Origin: Bacteroidales bacterium UBA1309
Lineage (GTDB): Bacteria > Bacteroidota > Bacteroidia > Bacteroidales > Dysgonomonadaceae
Reading direction: 5' to 3'
DNA length: 64,000 nucleotides
NCBI GenBank assembly: GCA_002307185.1
Contig: DBTT01000039.1
Span: 36,020 to 100,019, forward strand
Positions 37,048 to 45,975 of this stretch are shown in pieces. The notes under the pieces are model-generated. The model did no database searches. It saw only the letters and a program-made list of their open reading frames with translations, and was not told the DNA's origin. Numbering within the stretch: the stretch's first letter is position 1; each line of letters starts with the position of its first letter. The translations under genes and the position numbers were made by a program.

Positions 37048-37097
37048 ACAATTATAAAGCAGTATTTACGTATTTCGGAATCCGGCTTTATAATTGT
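37048..37097 (+). terminator. Hairpin between susD and the first GH30 gene
   Basis: A perfect 13-bp inverted repeat ACAATTATAAAGC/GCTTTATAATTGT encloses 24 bases, 15 bases past the susD stop. The T run after it is weak. It probably acts as a partial terminator or RNA-stabilising hairpin that lowers expression of the enzymes relative to susC/susD. Confidence 0.55.
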
Positions 37098-37133
37098 TTA
37101 TCTGCAAAACTATAATTTTCCGAAGAAGTGACC

Positions 37134-38591
37134 ATGAATAAGCATGTTTACTCAGCTATGAGGAGATACCTGTACTACATTTTAGGATTCATGTTCTGCA
37201 ATTCCTGCAACAACAACCCGAATGGGAGTTCTGCGGCTGACATAATCGTGGATCAAAATCCGAACGATTCCACTGGTGTCGAATATTGGCAGACAACTTC
37301 CCAAGCCAATACGTTGGTCAAACAAGGCAATATTCAGTTTTCGGAAAAGGCAAGTTCCTTTAGTATTGTTTTGGACTCGACCAAGCTTTTTCAAGAAATG
37401 GATGGTTTTGGTGCAGCTCTCACTGGCTCATCGGCTTATCTTATCAAGAATATGAGCGAAGACAAAAGGCAAATACTTCTAAACTCGCTGTTTAATACGG
37501 ATGATGGAATCGGTATAAGCTATTTGCGGCTGACAATTGGTTCGTCAGATTTTTCCCTGGGAAATTATAGCTATTGCGATGAGCCGGATATTTCAAAATT
37601 CGGGATTCCTTCGATTGACAAGCGAGACCTAATCCCTGTTTTAAAGGAAATTATGAAGATAAATCCACAAATATCAATCATGGCCTCGCCTTGGAGCGCT
37701 CCAGCCTGGATGAAAACATCAAACAGTATGAATGGTGGTAGTTTGAAGCAGGAAAACATGAGTGATTTTGCGCATTATTTGGTGGATTATATCCAAGCCA
37801 TGGAACAAGAAGGAATCACCATTGATGCCGTCACTCTCCAAAACGAACCCCAATATGAAACAAGTAGCTATCCATCCATGAAGATGGATTGGCAACAACA
37901 AAACGAGTTGATCAGGGATTATGTCGGTCCTCTGTTCAAGGCAAACAATATCAATGCAAAGATTTTGATATTCGACCATAATTGGAGCATATATCAATAT
38001 CCGATTAATATTTTAGCAGATGCGCAAACGTCCCAGTATATTGCAGGCACAGCGTTTCATGGATACGAAGGAAACGTTGCATCAATGTCCACGGTATATA
38101 ATGCCAACAAGGATAAAGGCATTTATTTCACCGAAATATCTGGTGGAGCATGGAGCGACGACTTTAATACGAATTTGGGATGGAATATGGAAAACGCGTT
38201 TATAGGAGGCAGCAACAATTATGCAAAAACTGTTTTGATGTGGAATCTGGCTTTGAACACAACTTCAGGCCCGACTAATGGAGGATGTGACAATTGCAGG
38301 GGAGTTGTGACAATTCATGACGATGGGAGCTTCTATAAAAATGTAGAATACTATTCAATCGGTCATTTTTCGAAATTCGTCAGGCCGAAAGCCCATAGAG
38401 TTGCAAATTTGGTTTTGGGAAATAAGCCCAGTGAGCTTATATTTAGTACATTTCTAAACGAGGACAACACAAAGGTTGTGATCGCCTGCAACAATTCCAC
38501 AGTCAAACAGGAATTTACCATTAGCTGTGGAGCAAAAAGTTTTTCAGCCACCTTAAACCCGAATAACCTTGCCACATTCAAATGGAAGTAA
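37134..38591 (+). CDS. GH30-family glycoside hydrolase, lipoprotein (first copy)
   Basis: About 485 residues. A lipoprotein signal ends at the cysteine of GFMFCNSCNNN, which suggests display on the outer membrane. The GH30 TIM barrel is clear: QEMDGFGAALTGSSAYLI, SIMASPWSAPAWMKTS, the acid/base glutamate in TLQNEPQYE and the nucleophile glutamate in YFTEISGG; a C-terminal beta domain follows. GH30 members cleave beta-1,6-glucan, glucosylceramide or beta-xylan; here the locus favours beta-1,6-glucan. It is closest within the locus to the GH30 at 42372. The ATG at 37134 is preferred to an in-frame GTG at 37128. Confidence 0.92.
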   Translation: MNKHVYSAMRRYLYYILGFMFCNSCNNNPNGSSAADIIVDQNPNDSTGVEYWQTTSQANTLVKQGNIQFSEKASSFSIVLDSTKLFQEMDGFGAALTGSSAYLIKNMSEDKRQILLNSLFNTDDGIGISYLRLTIGSSDFSLGNYSYCDEPDISKFGIPSIDKRDLIPVLKEIMKINPQISIMASPWSAPAWMKTSNSMNGGSLKQENMSDFAHYLVDYIQAMEQEGITIDAVTLQNEPQYETSSYPSMKMDWQQQNELIRDYVGPLFKANNINAKILIFDHNWSIYQYPINILADAQTSQYIAGTAFHGYEGNVASMSTVYNANKDKGIYFTEISGGAWSDDFNTNLGWNMENAFIGGSNNYAKTVLMWNLALNTTSGPTNGGCDNCRGVVTIHDDGSFYKNVEYYSIGHFSKFVRPKAHRVANLVLGNKPSELIFSTFLNEDNTKVVIACNNSTVKQEFTISCGAKSFSATLNPNNLATFKWK

Positions 38592-38615
38592 GATAACATT
38601 CAAAATATTCCAACT

Positions 38616-40844
38616 ATGAAAAAAACATTTTTCGCCATGCTGCTGTCCCTTTTTGCCACAGCTTGCTTTGCCCAAAAGGCAGAGAAGTTCGTAAACGAAC
38701 TGTTGTCAAAAATGACGCTCGACGAAAAAATCGGGCAGCTCAACCAATACAACGGCGATTGGGGGGCAACAGGAAAAATCACACCGGACGGTGACAAAGA
38801 GACACAAATAAAAAATGGAATGGTTGGCTCCATGCTGAATGTGATGGGAGTGGACAAAACCCGAAAATTGCAGGAACTTGCCCTGCAATCGCGGCTTCAT
38901 ATTCCTTTGATCTTCGGACAAGATGTGATTCACGGTTTCCGCACCACATTTCCGATTCCGCTTGCAGAAACCGCATCTTGGGATTTGGGCTTGATGGAAA
39001 AATCTGCACGCATCGCCGCCACGGAGGCTGCTGCTTACGGAATCCACTGGACGTTTGCCCCCATGATCGATATTTCGCGCGACCCACGTTGGGGACGGGT
39101 GATGGAAGGTGCGGGTGAAGACACGTATCTGGGTTCGGAAGTGGCCGTGGCACGTGTGAAAGGTTTCCAGGGAAATGGATTGGGAAATATCGATGCCGTG
39201 ATGGCTTGCGGAAAACATTTTGCCGCTTACGGCGCAGCTGTCGGGGGGCGGGATTACAATTCAGTGGATATGAGCTATCGCCAACTCAACGAGACTTATC
39301 TGCCTCCATTCAAAGCTGCTGTGGATGCAGGACTCGCCACCATGATGAACTCATTCAACGACATCAACGGTGTGCCGGCCACAGGCAATTCCTACATCTT
39401 GCGTGACAAACTGAAAGGGGAATGGAATTTCAAGGGCTTCGTGGTGAGCGATTGGGGAAGTATCGGAGAAATGGTGCCTCATGGATTTGCACAAGACAGG
39501 AAAGATGCCGCTCTGAAAGCAATGATAGCGGGAAGCGACATGGACATGGAAAGCCGTTGCTACCGCGATTACCTGAAACAACTCGTGAACGAAGGTAAAG
39601 TGCCAATGGCGCTCATTGACGATGCCGTGAAACGCATATTGATGACGAAATACGAGCTCGGATTATTCGATGATCCTTTCCGCTTTTGCAATGAAGCAAG
39701 GGAAAAAGCCCAGGAAAACAATTTGGGACACCGCAAGTTCGCCCGTGAAATAGGAGCTAAGAGCATTGTCCTTCTGAAAAACAACGCTGTAAACGGTCAG
39801 AATCTGTTGCCGCTTTCTTCACAACACAAGTCCATCGCTTTGATCGGCCCATTCATGAAGGCTACAGTCGCAAATCATGGATTTTGGTCGATTGCCTTTC
39901 CCGATGATTCGGCCCGTATCGTAAGCCAATACGATGGCATCAAGCATTGCACGAAAAATCATTCCACGATCCTTTATGCCAAAGGATGCAACATCAATGA
40001 CAACGACCGTTCGGGATTTGCCGAAGCACTGGAAACGGCTAAGAAAGCGGACGTGGTGGTGGTTTCTTTGGGAGAAGCACACGACATGAGCGGTGAAGCC
40101 AAAAGCCGGAGCAATATCCATTTGCCTGGCGTTCAGGAAGAATTGCTCAAAGAGATTTGCGCCAGTGGAAAACCCGTTGTGCTCTTGATCAATGCGGGTC
40201 GCCCGCTGGTTTTTGATTGGGCAGCAGACAACGTTCCCGCGATCCTCTACACTTGGTGGCTGGGAACCGAGGCCGGGAATTCGATTGCAGATGTTTTATT
40301 CGGAGATTACAACCCTTCGGGCAAACTTCCTATGTCTTTTCCACGCACAGAAGGCCAAATTCCGATTTATTACAACCACTACAACACGGGCCGTCCGGCG
40401 AAAGACGACGAAGACAAGAATTACGTGTCGGCCTATATTGACCTGTCAAATTCTCCAAAATATCCGTTCGGCTATGGATTGAGCTACACCTCATTCGACA
40501 TCGCAAACCTACGTTTGTCTTCATCCAAAATGGCACTAAATGGTGGAAAAATTGAAGCAAGCGTGGAGGTGAAAAATTCGGGAAATTACGACGGGGAAGA
40601 AGTGGTGCAGCTATACATCCGCGATTTGGTGGGCAGCGTTGTCCGTCCCGTAAAAGAGTTGAAAGGTTTCAAGAAAATCTTTTTGAAGAAAGGAGAAACC
40701 ACCACAATTACATTTTCCCTGACTTCTGACGATTTGAAATTCTATAACAACGACGTTCAATTCGTGAATGAAGCGGGAGAATACGATCTGTTTGTGGGCA
40801 ACTCTTCGAATGCCACATTAAAAGGACATTTTAGTCTTGAATAA
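38616..40844 (+). CDS. bglX: GH3-family beta-glucosidase
   Basis: A 742-residue secreted enzyme with signal peptide MKKTFFAMLLSLFATACFAQ. The three GH3 parts are present: N-terminal barrel (MTLDEKIGQLNQY, then TFAPMIDISRDPRWGRVMEGAGED), the nucleophile aspartate D279 in FVVSDWGS, the alpha/beta sandwich (LLKNNAVNGQNLLPL) and a C-terminal fibronectin III-like domain (YPFGYGLSYTSF, EVVQLYIRD). It removes single glucose units from oligosaccharides released by the GH30 enzymes, most likely in the periplasm. It starts 25 bases after the GH30 stop, within the same operon. The symbol is by overall similarity to BglX. Confidence 0.95.
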   Translation: MKKTFFAMLLSLFATACFAQKAEKFVNELLSKMTLDEKIGQLNQYNGDWGATGKITPDGDKETQIKNGMVGSMLNVMGVDKTRKLQELALQSRLHIPLIFGQDVIHGFRTTFPIPLAETASWDLGLMEKSARIAATEAAAYGIHWTFAPMIDISRDPRWGRVMEGAGEDTYLGSEVAVARVKGFQGNGLGNIDAVMACGKHFAAYGAAVGGRDYNSVDMSYRQLNETYLPPFKAAVDAGLATMMNSFNDINGVPATGNSYILRDKLKGEWNFKGFVVSDWGSIGEMVPHGFAQDRKDAALKAMIAGSDMDMESRCYRDYLKQLVNEGKVPMALIDDAVKRILMTKYELGLFDDPFRFCNEAREKAQENNLGHRKFAREIGAKSIVLLKNNAVNGQNLLPLSSQHKSIALIGPFMKATVANHGFWSIAFPDDSARIVSQYDGIKHCTKNHSTILYAKGCNINDNDRSGFAEALETAKKADVVVVSLGEAHDMSGEAKSRSNIHLPGVQEELLKEICASGKPVVLLINAGRPLVFDWAADNVPAILYTWWLGTEAGNSIADVLFGDYNPSGKLPMSFPRTEGQIPIYYNHYNTGRPAKDDEDKNYVSAYIDLSNSPKYPFGYGLSYTSFDIANLRLSSSKMALNGGKIEASVEVKNSGNYDGEEVVQLYIRDLVGSVVRPVKELKGFKKIFLKKGETTTITFSLTSDDLKFYNNDVQFVNEAGEYDLFVGNSSNATLKGHFSLE

Positions 40845-40903
40845 AGCTTAGGCTAAAGGCTAGATAATAGAACACAGGTATGTTAAAGTATAAATTTACC
40901 CTT

Positions 40904-42358
40904 ATGAAAAGATATGTAAAAAACATGGCTTTCTGCGCATTGGTGGCCTGTATGGCAACTTCAGGTTTCGCACAACAAAAGACGTTGCCCAAACCGTGGA
41001 GCGCAACAGTGTTTACCACAGCAGAAAACACGAACCTAAGACTTTCCCAAACAGCGAAACTGAAGTCGCAGAAAGCCGGACAACCTACCGAAAGGGAGAT
41101 CTGGGTATTTGTAGATCCTTCCAAAACCTTCCAGTCGATGATCGGCATCGGCGGGGCCATTACGGATGCTTCTGCCGAAACCTTTGCCAAGCTGCCGAAA
41201 CAGCAACAAGACGAGCTTCTGCAAGCATTCTTTGACCCTCAAAAAGGGATCGGGTTCTCGGTGATAAGGACGAACATCGGAAGTTGCGATTTTTCAAGCG
41301 ACAGCTATTCGTATGTGAAGGAAAACGATGCACAATTGAAATCTTTCAGCATCGCCCATGACGAAAAGTATAAAATTCCTTTGATAAAAAAGGCGAACAC
41401 AACAGCCGGAAGCATCTTGCCTTTGTTTGTGAGCCCGTGGTCGCCACCAGCCTGGATGAAAGACAACAACAAGCTCTTGCAAGGAGGAAAATTGCTGCCG
41501 AAATATGCACAAACTTGGGCAAATTATTATGTGAAATTCATCCGTGCATACGAAGGGCAAGGCATTCCGGTTTGGGGATTATCGGTACAAAATGAGCCGA
41601 TGGCAACACAGACTTGGGAATCGTGCATCTACACAGCCGAAGAAGAACGGGATTTTATTAAAAACCACCTCGGCCCAACCCTAGCCAAAGCGGGCATGGC
41701 AAGCAAAAAGCTGATAGCCTGGGATCACAACCGCGACCTTTTGTTCCACCGCGTTGGCTCCATCATGGCCGATCCGGAGGCTGCAAAGTATGTGTGGGGA
41801 TTTGGTTACCATTGGTACGAAACATGGACGGGAAGCGGCATGCAATACGAAAACCTGAAACGGGTGAAAGAGGCATTTCCCTCCAAACACATTTTGTTCA
41901 CCGAAGGTTGTATCGAAAAATACGATGCTTCGAAAGTGACCGAATGGTGGCTCGGCGAACGCTATGGGGAAGCCATGGTGAAGGATTTCAACAACGGGTC
42001 GGAAGGATGGTTCGACTGGAATTTCCTGCTCGATCAAACAGGAGGACCCAACCATGTGGGGAATTTCTGCTATGCACCTGTCCATGCCGATGTCAACACA
42101 GGAAAACTGACATACACCAATATCTATTACTACGAAGGACATTTTTCAAAATACGTGAAACCGGGTGCCAAAAGAGTGGCTTGCGCCACGATGCGCAGCG
42201 AACTGCTTGCAACCGCCTTTGTCAATAAAACCGGAAAAACGGTGGTGGTGGTGATGAACCAAACCGACAAGAAAATGGATTACAACTTATCGGTGGGTTC
42301 TGAATACGCAGCAGTGGAATCACTCCCTCACTCCATCTCAACCATTGTATTGGACTAA
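40904..42358 (+). CDS. GH30-family glycoside hydrolase (second copy)
   Basis: About 484 residues with a signal peptide ending ATSGFAQQ. GH30 barrel motifs are present: MIGIGGAITDASAETF, SPWSPPAWMKDNNKLLQGGKL, acid/base E231 in SVQNEPMA and nucleophile E334 in FTEGCIE, then a C-terminal beta domain (KYVKPGAKRVAC). Its sequence, including KYAQTWANYYVKFIRAY, is clearly different from the other two GH30 proteins in the locus and resembles the GH30_3 type known for endo-beta-1,6-glucanase. This makes it the best candidate for chain cleavage. The chosen ATG at 40904 begins the signal peptide; the frame opens at 40880. Confidence 0.92.
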   Translation: MKRYVKNMAFCALVACMATSGFAQQKTLPKPWSATVFTTAENTNLRLSQTAKLKSQKAGQPTEREIWVFVDPSKTFQSMIGIGGAITDASAETFAKLPKQQQDELLQAFFDPQKGIGFSVIRTNIGSCDFSSDSYSYVKENDAQLKSFSIAHDEKYKIPLIKKANTTAGSILPLFVSPWSPPAWMKDNNKLLQGGKLLPKYAQTWANYYVKFIRAYEGQGIPVWGLSVQNEPMATQTWESCIYTAEEERDFIKNHLGPTLAKAGMASKKLIAWDHNRDLLFHRVGSIMADPEAAKYVWGFGYHWYETWTGSGMQYENLKRVKEAFPSKHILFTEGCIEKYDASKVTEWWLGERYGEAMVKDFNNGSEGWFDWNFLLDQTGGPNHVGNFCYAPVHADVNTGKLTYTNIYYYEGHFSKYVKPGAKRVACATMRSELLATAFVNKTGKTVVVVMNQTDKKMDYNLSVGSEYAAVESLPHSISTIVLD

Positions 42359-42371
42359 AAACTTGAATCAG

Positions 42372-43775
42372 ATGAAACGACGAATAATTCATATTTCGCT
42401 ACTAATCCTTTTTGTTGTTTTTGTGAATTCCCTGAAGGCGCAAACGGTTCAGAGTTGGGTGACCAACGCAGACAAATCGGCGCTGTTTAGCAAACAACCG
42501 AAGCCTCTGGCATTTAGCGCAGCGAAAAAATTATCGCTACCCTCGATTGCGATCGACGACAAAAAGACGTACCAGCAGATGGACGGATTTGGATTCACTC
42601 TGACCGGCGGCAGCGCCCAACACCTGATGAAAATGTCTCGGGAAGCCCGCACGGCACTACTCAAGGAATTGTTTTCGTACGACAGAAATAACATCGGAAT
42701 CAGCTATTTGCGGGTGAGCATCGCCGCTTCTGACTTGGATTCCGTTCCCTTTTCTTACACCGATTTGCCGGAGGGAGCAACGGATGTCAACTTGCAAAAA
42801 TTTAATCTTGGCCCCGACTACGACAACCTGATTCCGGTGCTGAAGGAAATATTGGCCATAGCTCCGGACATGAAGATTCTCGGGTCGCCTTGGTCGGCTC
42901 CGAAATGGATGAAAACCAACAACGACACCCGTGGCGGAAGCCTCAAAAAGGAGTATTACGATGTTTACGCCCACTATTTGGTCCGTTATATCCAGGAAAT
43001 GAAGCGAAACGGGATCCACATCGATGCCATCACGGTTCAAAACGAACCGCTTCATCCGGGAAACAACCCCAGCATGTACATGCCCGCAGAAGAGCAGGGG
43101 CAATTTGTGAAGACCTATTTAGGCCCGGCATTTGCCAGTGCGGGCTTAGATACCAAGATTATTATCTATGACCACAATGCGAACCGCCCTGATTATCCGA
43201 TTTCCATATTGAATGATCCCGATGCGAAGAAATATATTGACGGCTCTGCCTTTCATCTTTACGAAGGAAAAATTGAAGCTTTGAGCGAAGTGCATAAGGC
43301 ACATCCCGACAAGAACCTCTACTTCACCGAACAATGGATTGGTTCGCCAAGCAATTTCGGAAAAGACTTGGCGGAACACGTCAACAACCTGACTATCGGG
43401 GCAACGCGCAATTGGTGCAAAACGGTTTTGGAATGGAACCTTTCGTCAAACCCTCAATTGAAGCCACATACAGACCGGGGCGGATGTGACCTCTGTTTGG
43501 GTGGAATCACCTTGGATGGCGACAAAGTCACAAGAAATGTAGGTTATTACATTGTGGCACATGCATCGAAATTTGTTCGTCCGGGCTCCCTCCGCATCGG
43601 ATCGAACCTCCCTGAAAATTTGAATAACGTGGCGTTTCTAACGCCAAAAGGTGAGAAGGTTGTGATAGTTATCAACAACAGCACGGTGAAAAGACTATTT
43701 TCAATCCGATACGGCAAAAAATCCTTTACTGCCGCATTAAGCCCTGGTGCTGTAGGGACTTATGTTTGGAAATAG
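42372..43775 (+). CDS. GH30-family glycoside hydrolase (third copy)
   Basis: About 467 residues with a signal peptide (MKRRIIHISLLILFVVFVNS). Motifs: QQMDGFGFTLTGGSAQHLM, ILGSPWSAPKWMKTNN, acid/base E225 in TVQNEPLHP and nucleophile E320 in YFTEQWIG. It shares long stretches with the first GH30 at 37134 (for example MKTxN, GGSLKxE, AHYLVxYIQxM and the C-terminal NNSTVKxxFxIxxGxKSF), so the two are paralogues flanking the GH3 and the other GH30. Its start follows the preceding stop after 13 bases. A strong terminator ends the operon after it. Confidence 0.92.
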   Translation: MKRRIIHISLLILFVVFVNSLKAQTVQSWVTNADKSALFSKQPKPLAFSAAKKLSLPSIAIDDKKTYQQMDGFGFTLTGGSAQHLMKMSREARTALLKELFSYDRNNIGISYLRVSIAASDLDSVPFSYTDLPEGATDVNLQKFNLGPDYDNLIPVLKEILAIAPDMKILGSPWSAPKWMKTNNDTRGGSLKKEYYDVYAHYLVRYIQEMKRNGIHIDAITVQNEPLHPGNNPSMYMPAEEQGQFVKTYLGPAFASAGLDTKIIIYDHNANRPDYPISILNDPDAKKYIDGSAFHLYEGKIEALSEVHKAHPDKNLYFTEQWIGSPSNFGKDLAEHVNNLTIGATRNWCKTVLEWNLSSNPQLKPHTDRGGCDLCLGGITLDGDKVTRNVGYYIVAHASKFVRPGSLRIGSNLPENLNNVAFLTPKGEKVVIVINNSTVKRLFSIRYGKKSFTAALSPGAVGTYVWK

Positions 43776-43809
43776 AATTTGTAGGTTAGACTGGTTAAAT
43801 TGTTTGGGG

Positions 43810-43841
43810 ACTCCTCTGATGTTGAATCAGGGGAGTTTTTT
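43810..43841 (+). terminator. Intrinsic terminator of the polysaccharide utilisation locus
   Basis: An 11-bp stem ACTCCTCTGAT/ATCAGGGGAGT with one G-U pair and a five-base loop, followed by TTTTTT, 34 bases after the last GH30 stop. Confidence 0.92.
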
Positions 43842-43951
43842 GTCTTAATACCTTATGTTTTGATCCGTTTTTAGAAGCAAATCACTTGTTTGCGAATATT
43901 TGTGAAGTAAAATGTGGAATTTTATTTTTTATATAAAAAAACATAACTAAA

Positions 43952-43978
43952 TTTAAGGCCTAAACATAAAGCCTTAAA
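43952..43978 (+). promoter_or_regulatory. Hairpin next to the cas6 start codon
   Basis: A perfect 8-bp inverted repeat TTTAAGGC/GCCTTAAA with an 11-base loop ends one base before the cas6 ATG, so it would fold over the ribosome-binding region. It may limit translation or serve as an operator; which is unknown. Confidence 0.5.
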
Positions 43979-43979
43979 A

Positions 43980-44759
43980 ATGCAATTCAAAATTACACTG
44001 CATACCACTGAATCACACCCACTCATCCCTATCAACTACCAATATCCCTTGAGCAGTGCCTTGTACCGCATCATAGCCAAAGGCGATGCCGACTATGCCG
44101 CATTCTTGCACGAATCAGGCTACGGCAAGGGCTTCAAGCTTTTTACTTTTTCGCAAATCAACTGCCCGTTCAGGATAGAAGGCGACCGCCTCCGGTTGCA
44201 AAGCAACGAACTATGGTTTCAGGTGGCATTTCACCTGCCGCAAGCCACGGAAAACTTCATCAAAGGACTTTTCCAATCGGAAAGGATCGACATTGCCGAC
44301 AAACATTCACGAGCCAGCTTCACGGTGAAATCCATCGAGAGCCTTCCCGACTCGCTTAGCCCATTCAAGAACAACGAAATTGTAAATATCGCACTGAAAC
44401 CTCTTTCCCCCGTTGTGGTTGGTTTACAAAACGACAAAGGGAACTACGATTTCCTTGGGCCCGACGATGCCCGCTTTGCCGAAAGCCTCCTCTACAATTG
44501 GCGGGGAAAGATTGCCTCTTGTTTCGATGAACATACCGCTGCATCGGCTTTGTTGCTCATTGAAATTACACCCATGCGGCAACCGTTTAAATCTCGTTTA
44601 ATCACCATCAAAGCCGACACGCCGGAGGAGACACAGATCAGAGGCTGGATGAGCTTCGGGTTGAAAGTGACCGGGGAGAAACGTTTTGTGGAAATTCTGC
44701 TGAATGCGGGCGCGGGATTGTACAATGCGATGGGATGCGGAGCGGTTGGGAAGGATTGA
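43980..44759 (+). CDS. cas6: CRISPR-associated endoribonuclease Cas6
   Basis: A 259-residue protein of the Cas6 RAMP family. It has two ferredoxin-like halves; the glycine-rich loop near the C-terminus reads GAGLYNAMGCGAVG, the family signature. The N-terminal LPINYQYPLSSALYRII is also typical. Cas6 cuts the precursor transcript within each repeat, leaving an 8-nt 5' handle; the repeats here end in ATTGAAAT, the expected handle form for type I-B. It is the first cas gene, separated from the effector genes by a tandem repeat and an unknown gene, and has a noticeably higher GC content than cas8-cas4. Confidence 0.93.
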   Translation: MQFKITLHTTESHPLIPINYQYPLSSALYRIIAKGDADYAAFLHESGYGKGFKLFTFSQINCPFRIEGDRLRLQSNELWFQVAFHLPQATENFIKGLFQSERIDIADKHSRASFTVKSIESLPDSLSPFKNNEIVNIALKPLSPVVVGLQNDKGNYDFLGPDDARFAESLLYNWRGKIASCFDEHTAASALLLIEITPMRQPFKSRLITIKADTPEETQIRGWMSFGLKVTGEKRFVEILLNAGAGLYNAMGCGAVGKD

Positions 44760-44792
44760 GGGATTGAGGGATTCAGTTACTGTGCAGATCAC

Positions 44793-45020
44793 ATGTACGA
44801 CCAAGAGGACAGCATATACTGATTAGAGGATCAAATATACAACCACGAGGACGGAATACACGAATACGAGGAAAACATATAATGACTAGAGGATGAAATG
44901 TACGAACACGAGGATCATATATACTGGCACGAGGACGACATATACTGATTAGAGGATGGCATATACGAGCACGAGGACAAAATATACCGATTGGAGGATG
45001 ACATATACAACCTTAAATAA
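44793..45020 (+). repeat. 21-bp tandem repeat encoding a heptad with in-frame stops
   Basis: Ten complete 21-base units and one partial unit run without gaps from 44793. A unit reads approximately ATATACNANNACGAGGACNNN. In the frame of the first ATG each unit gives a seven-residue heptad of the form I-Y-x-x-E-D-x, but several units carry TGA or TAA codons, so no long protein can be made. The exact 3n period and heptad pattern suggest a decayed coiled-coil gene or a repeat that grew from one. Confidence 0.85.
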
Positions 45021-45105
45021 GAGAAAGCGGACAGGAAGATGAATCAAGAAGCCTGGCCGTCTAAGTGAGTTTCAATTTTATTATTAACATCAAAATTCAA
45101 TCTTT

Positions 45106-45819
45106 ATGGAAACTAAGAAATTTAATTGCAAAATGGAAGAAGTTCCGGTTATTGCAGGATTTGTTGTGGAAAGCTTGCAGGGAGACTTAACCGACTTTCA
45201 AGCTAATTTTTCGGACTACACATCGGAAAAAGTAGATGCTCTTGTAGCCAAGCGGAATTTTTGTTTGGAACTTGAACGCTCCAACAGCGTGATCCAACAA
45301 CTGAAGAATGTGACCGCCAAATTGGTGGAAAAAGAACTGGCGCTGCGTCCTGCCCTCAACAAGCTGGAAGGATACGTGAAACGGACATCCGAAGGTCTGG
45401 ACATCGCCGCCGACGGCTTCGGCTTCAAGGCTATACGTGACAACATCAGCCGGGGCAACGACGAAGGAATTATCGGGGGAATGAAAACGCTGCTCTCCAA
45501 TGTGAACCGCAACAGTGCAGCCCTCGAAGCAAAGGGTCTCAAACCGGAATTTGTGACGGAACTCTCCGCCGCTACCTTCGAAATTGACGCGCTCAACAAC
45601 GAGCAGAACCGACTCGAAAATCTCCGCAACAGCACCACTTCCGCAAACATCAAGGATTACAACGAATTGTGGGACTTGACCACCGCCGTTTGCCAAGATG
45701 CACGCGCCATCTACAAAGGGGCGGACGAGGTGAAGCTGAAAAAGTATTCTATCTCGGCTTTGCTCAAACGGGTGAATGCGGAGGGTGAGAGGCCTCCCAA
45801 GACGGATGCTAAAGCCTGA
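45106..45819 (+). CDS. Unknown helical protein inside the cas locus
   Basis: A 237-residue protein with no family I recognise. It is charged and largely helical, with likely coiled-coil stretches (LELERSNSVIQQLKNVTAKLVEKELALRP and INALNNEQNRLENLRN-like segments), a glycine-containing middle (ADGFGFKAIRDNISRGNDEGIIGG), and no signal peptide or membrane helix. It sits between cas6 and the promoter of the cas8 cassette, on the same strand as all cas genes, and has the higher GC content seen in cas6 and cas1. A role with the CRISPR system is possible by position only; it could equally be a passenger gene. Confidence 0.75.
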   Translation: METKKFNCKMEEVPVIAGFVVESLQGDLTDFQANFSDYTSEKVDALVAKRNFCLELERSNSVIQQLKNVTAKLVEKELALRPALNKLEGYVKRTSEGLDIAADGFGFKAIRDNISRGNDEGIIGGMKTLLSNVNRNSAALEAKGLKPEFVTELSAATFEIDALNNEQNRLENLRNSTTSANIKDYNELWDLTTAVCQDARAIYKGADEVKLKKYSISALLKRVNAEGERPPKTDAKA

Positions 45820-45900
45820 TAGCGACACAACAAGGTCAGAGACGCCATGTTGCATGGCGGCTCTATATTCAACCGATGAAATGATATTTTTTTTGCGCTG

Positions 45901-45915
45901 TGACAGAAATTGTCA
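45901..45915 (+). promoter_or_regulatory. Palindrome upstream of the cas8 promoter
   Basis: A perfect TGACA-N5-TGTCA palindrome ends 11 bases upstream of the -7 box at 45927. Its place between the -35 and -10 zones would suit an operator for a dimeric regulator. No regulator gene for it is seen nearby. Confidence 0.45.
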
Positions 45916-45926
45916 AAATAAGAGGG

Positions 45927-45934
45927 TAGGTTTG
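45927..45934 (+). promoter_or_regulatory. -7 element of the cas8-cas7-cas5-cas3-cas4 operon
   Basis: TAGGTTTG, a perfect TAnnTTTG box, lies 42 bases upstream of the cas8 start codon. It suggests that the effector cassette is transcribed from its own promoter. Confidence 0.55.
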
Positions 45935-45975
45935 TGGGGGAGATATAATGAGGAAGAATATAAATAGAAAGATAT

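Noticed and set aside
44760..44792. Short GGATTGAG triplicate after cas6 as an attachment site
   Set aside because: A simple-sequence run with no second copy in the right place to define an element.
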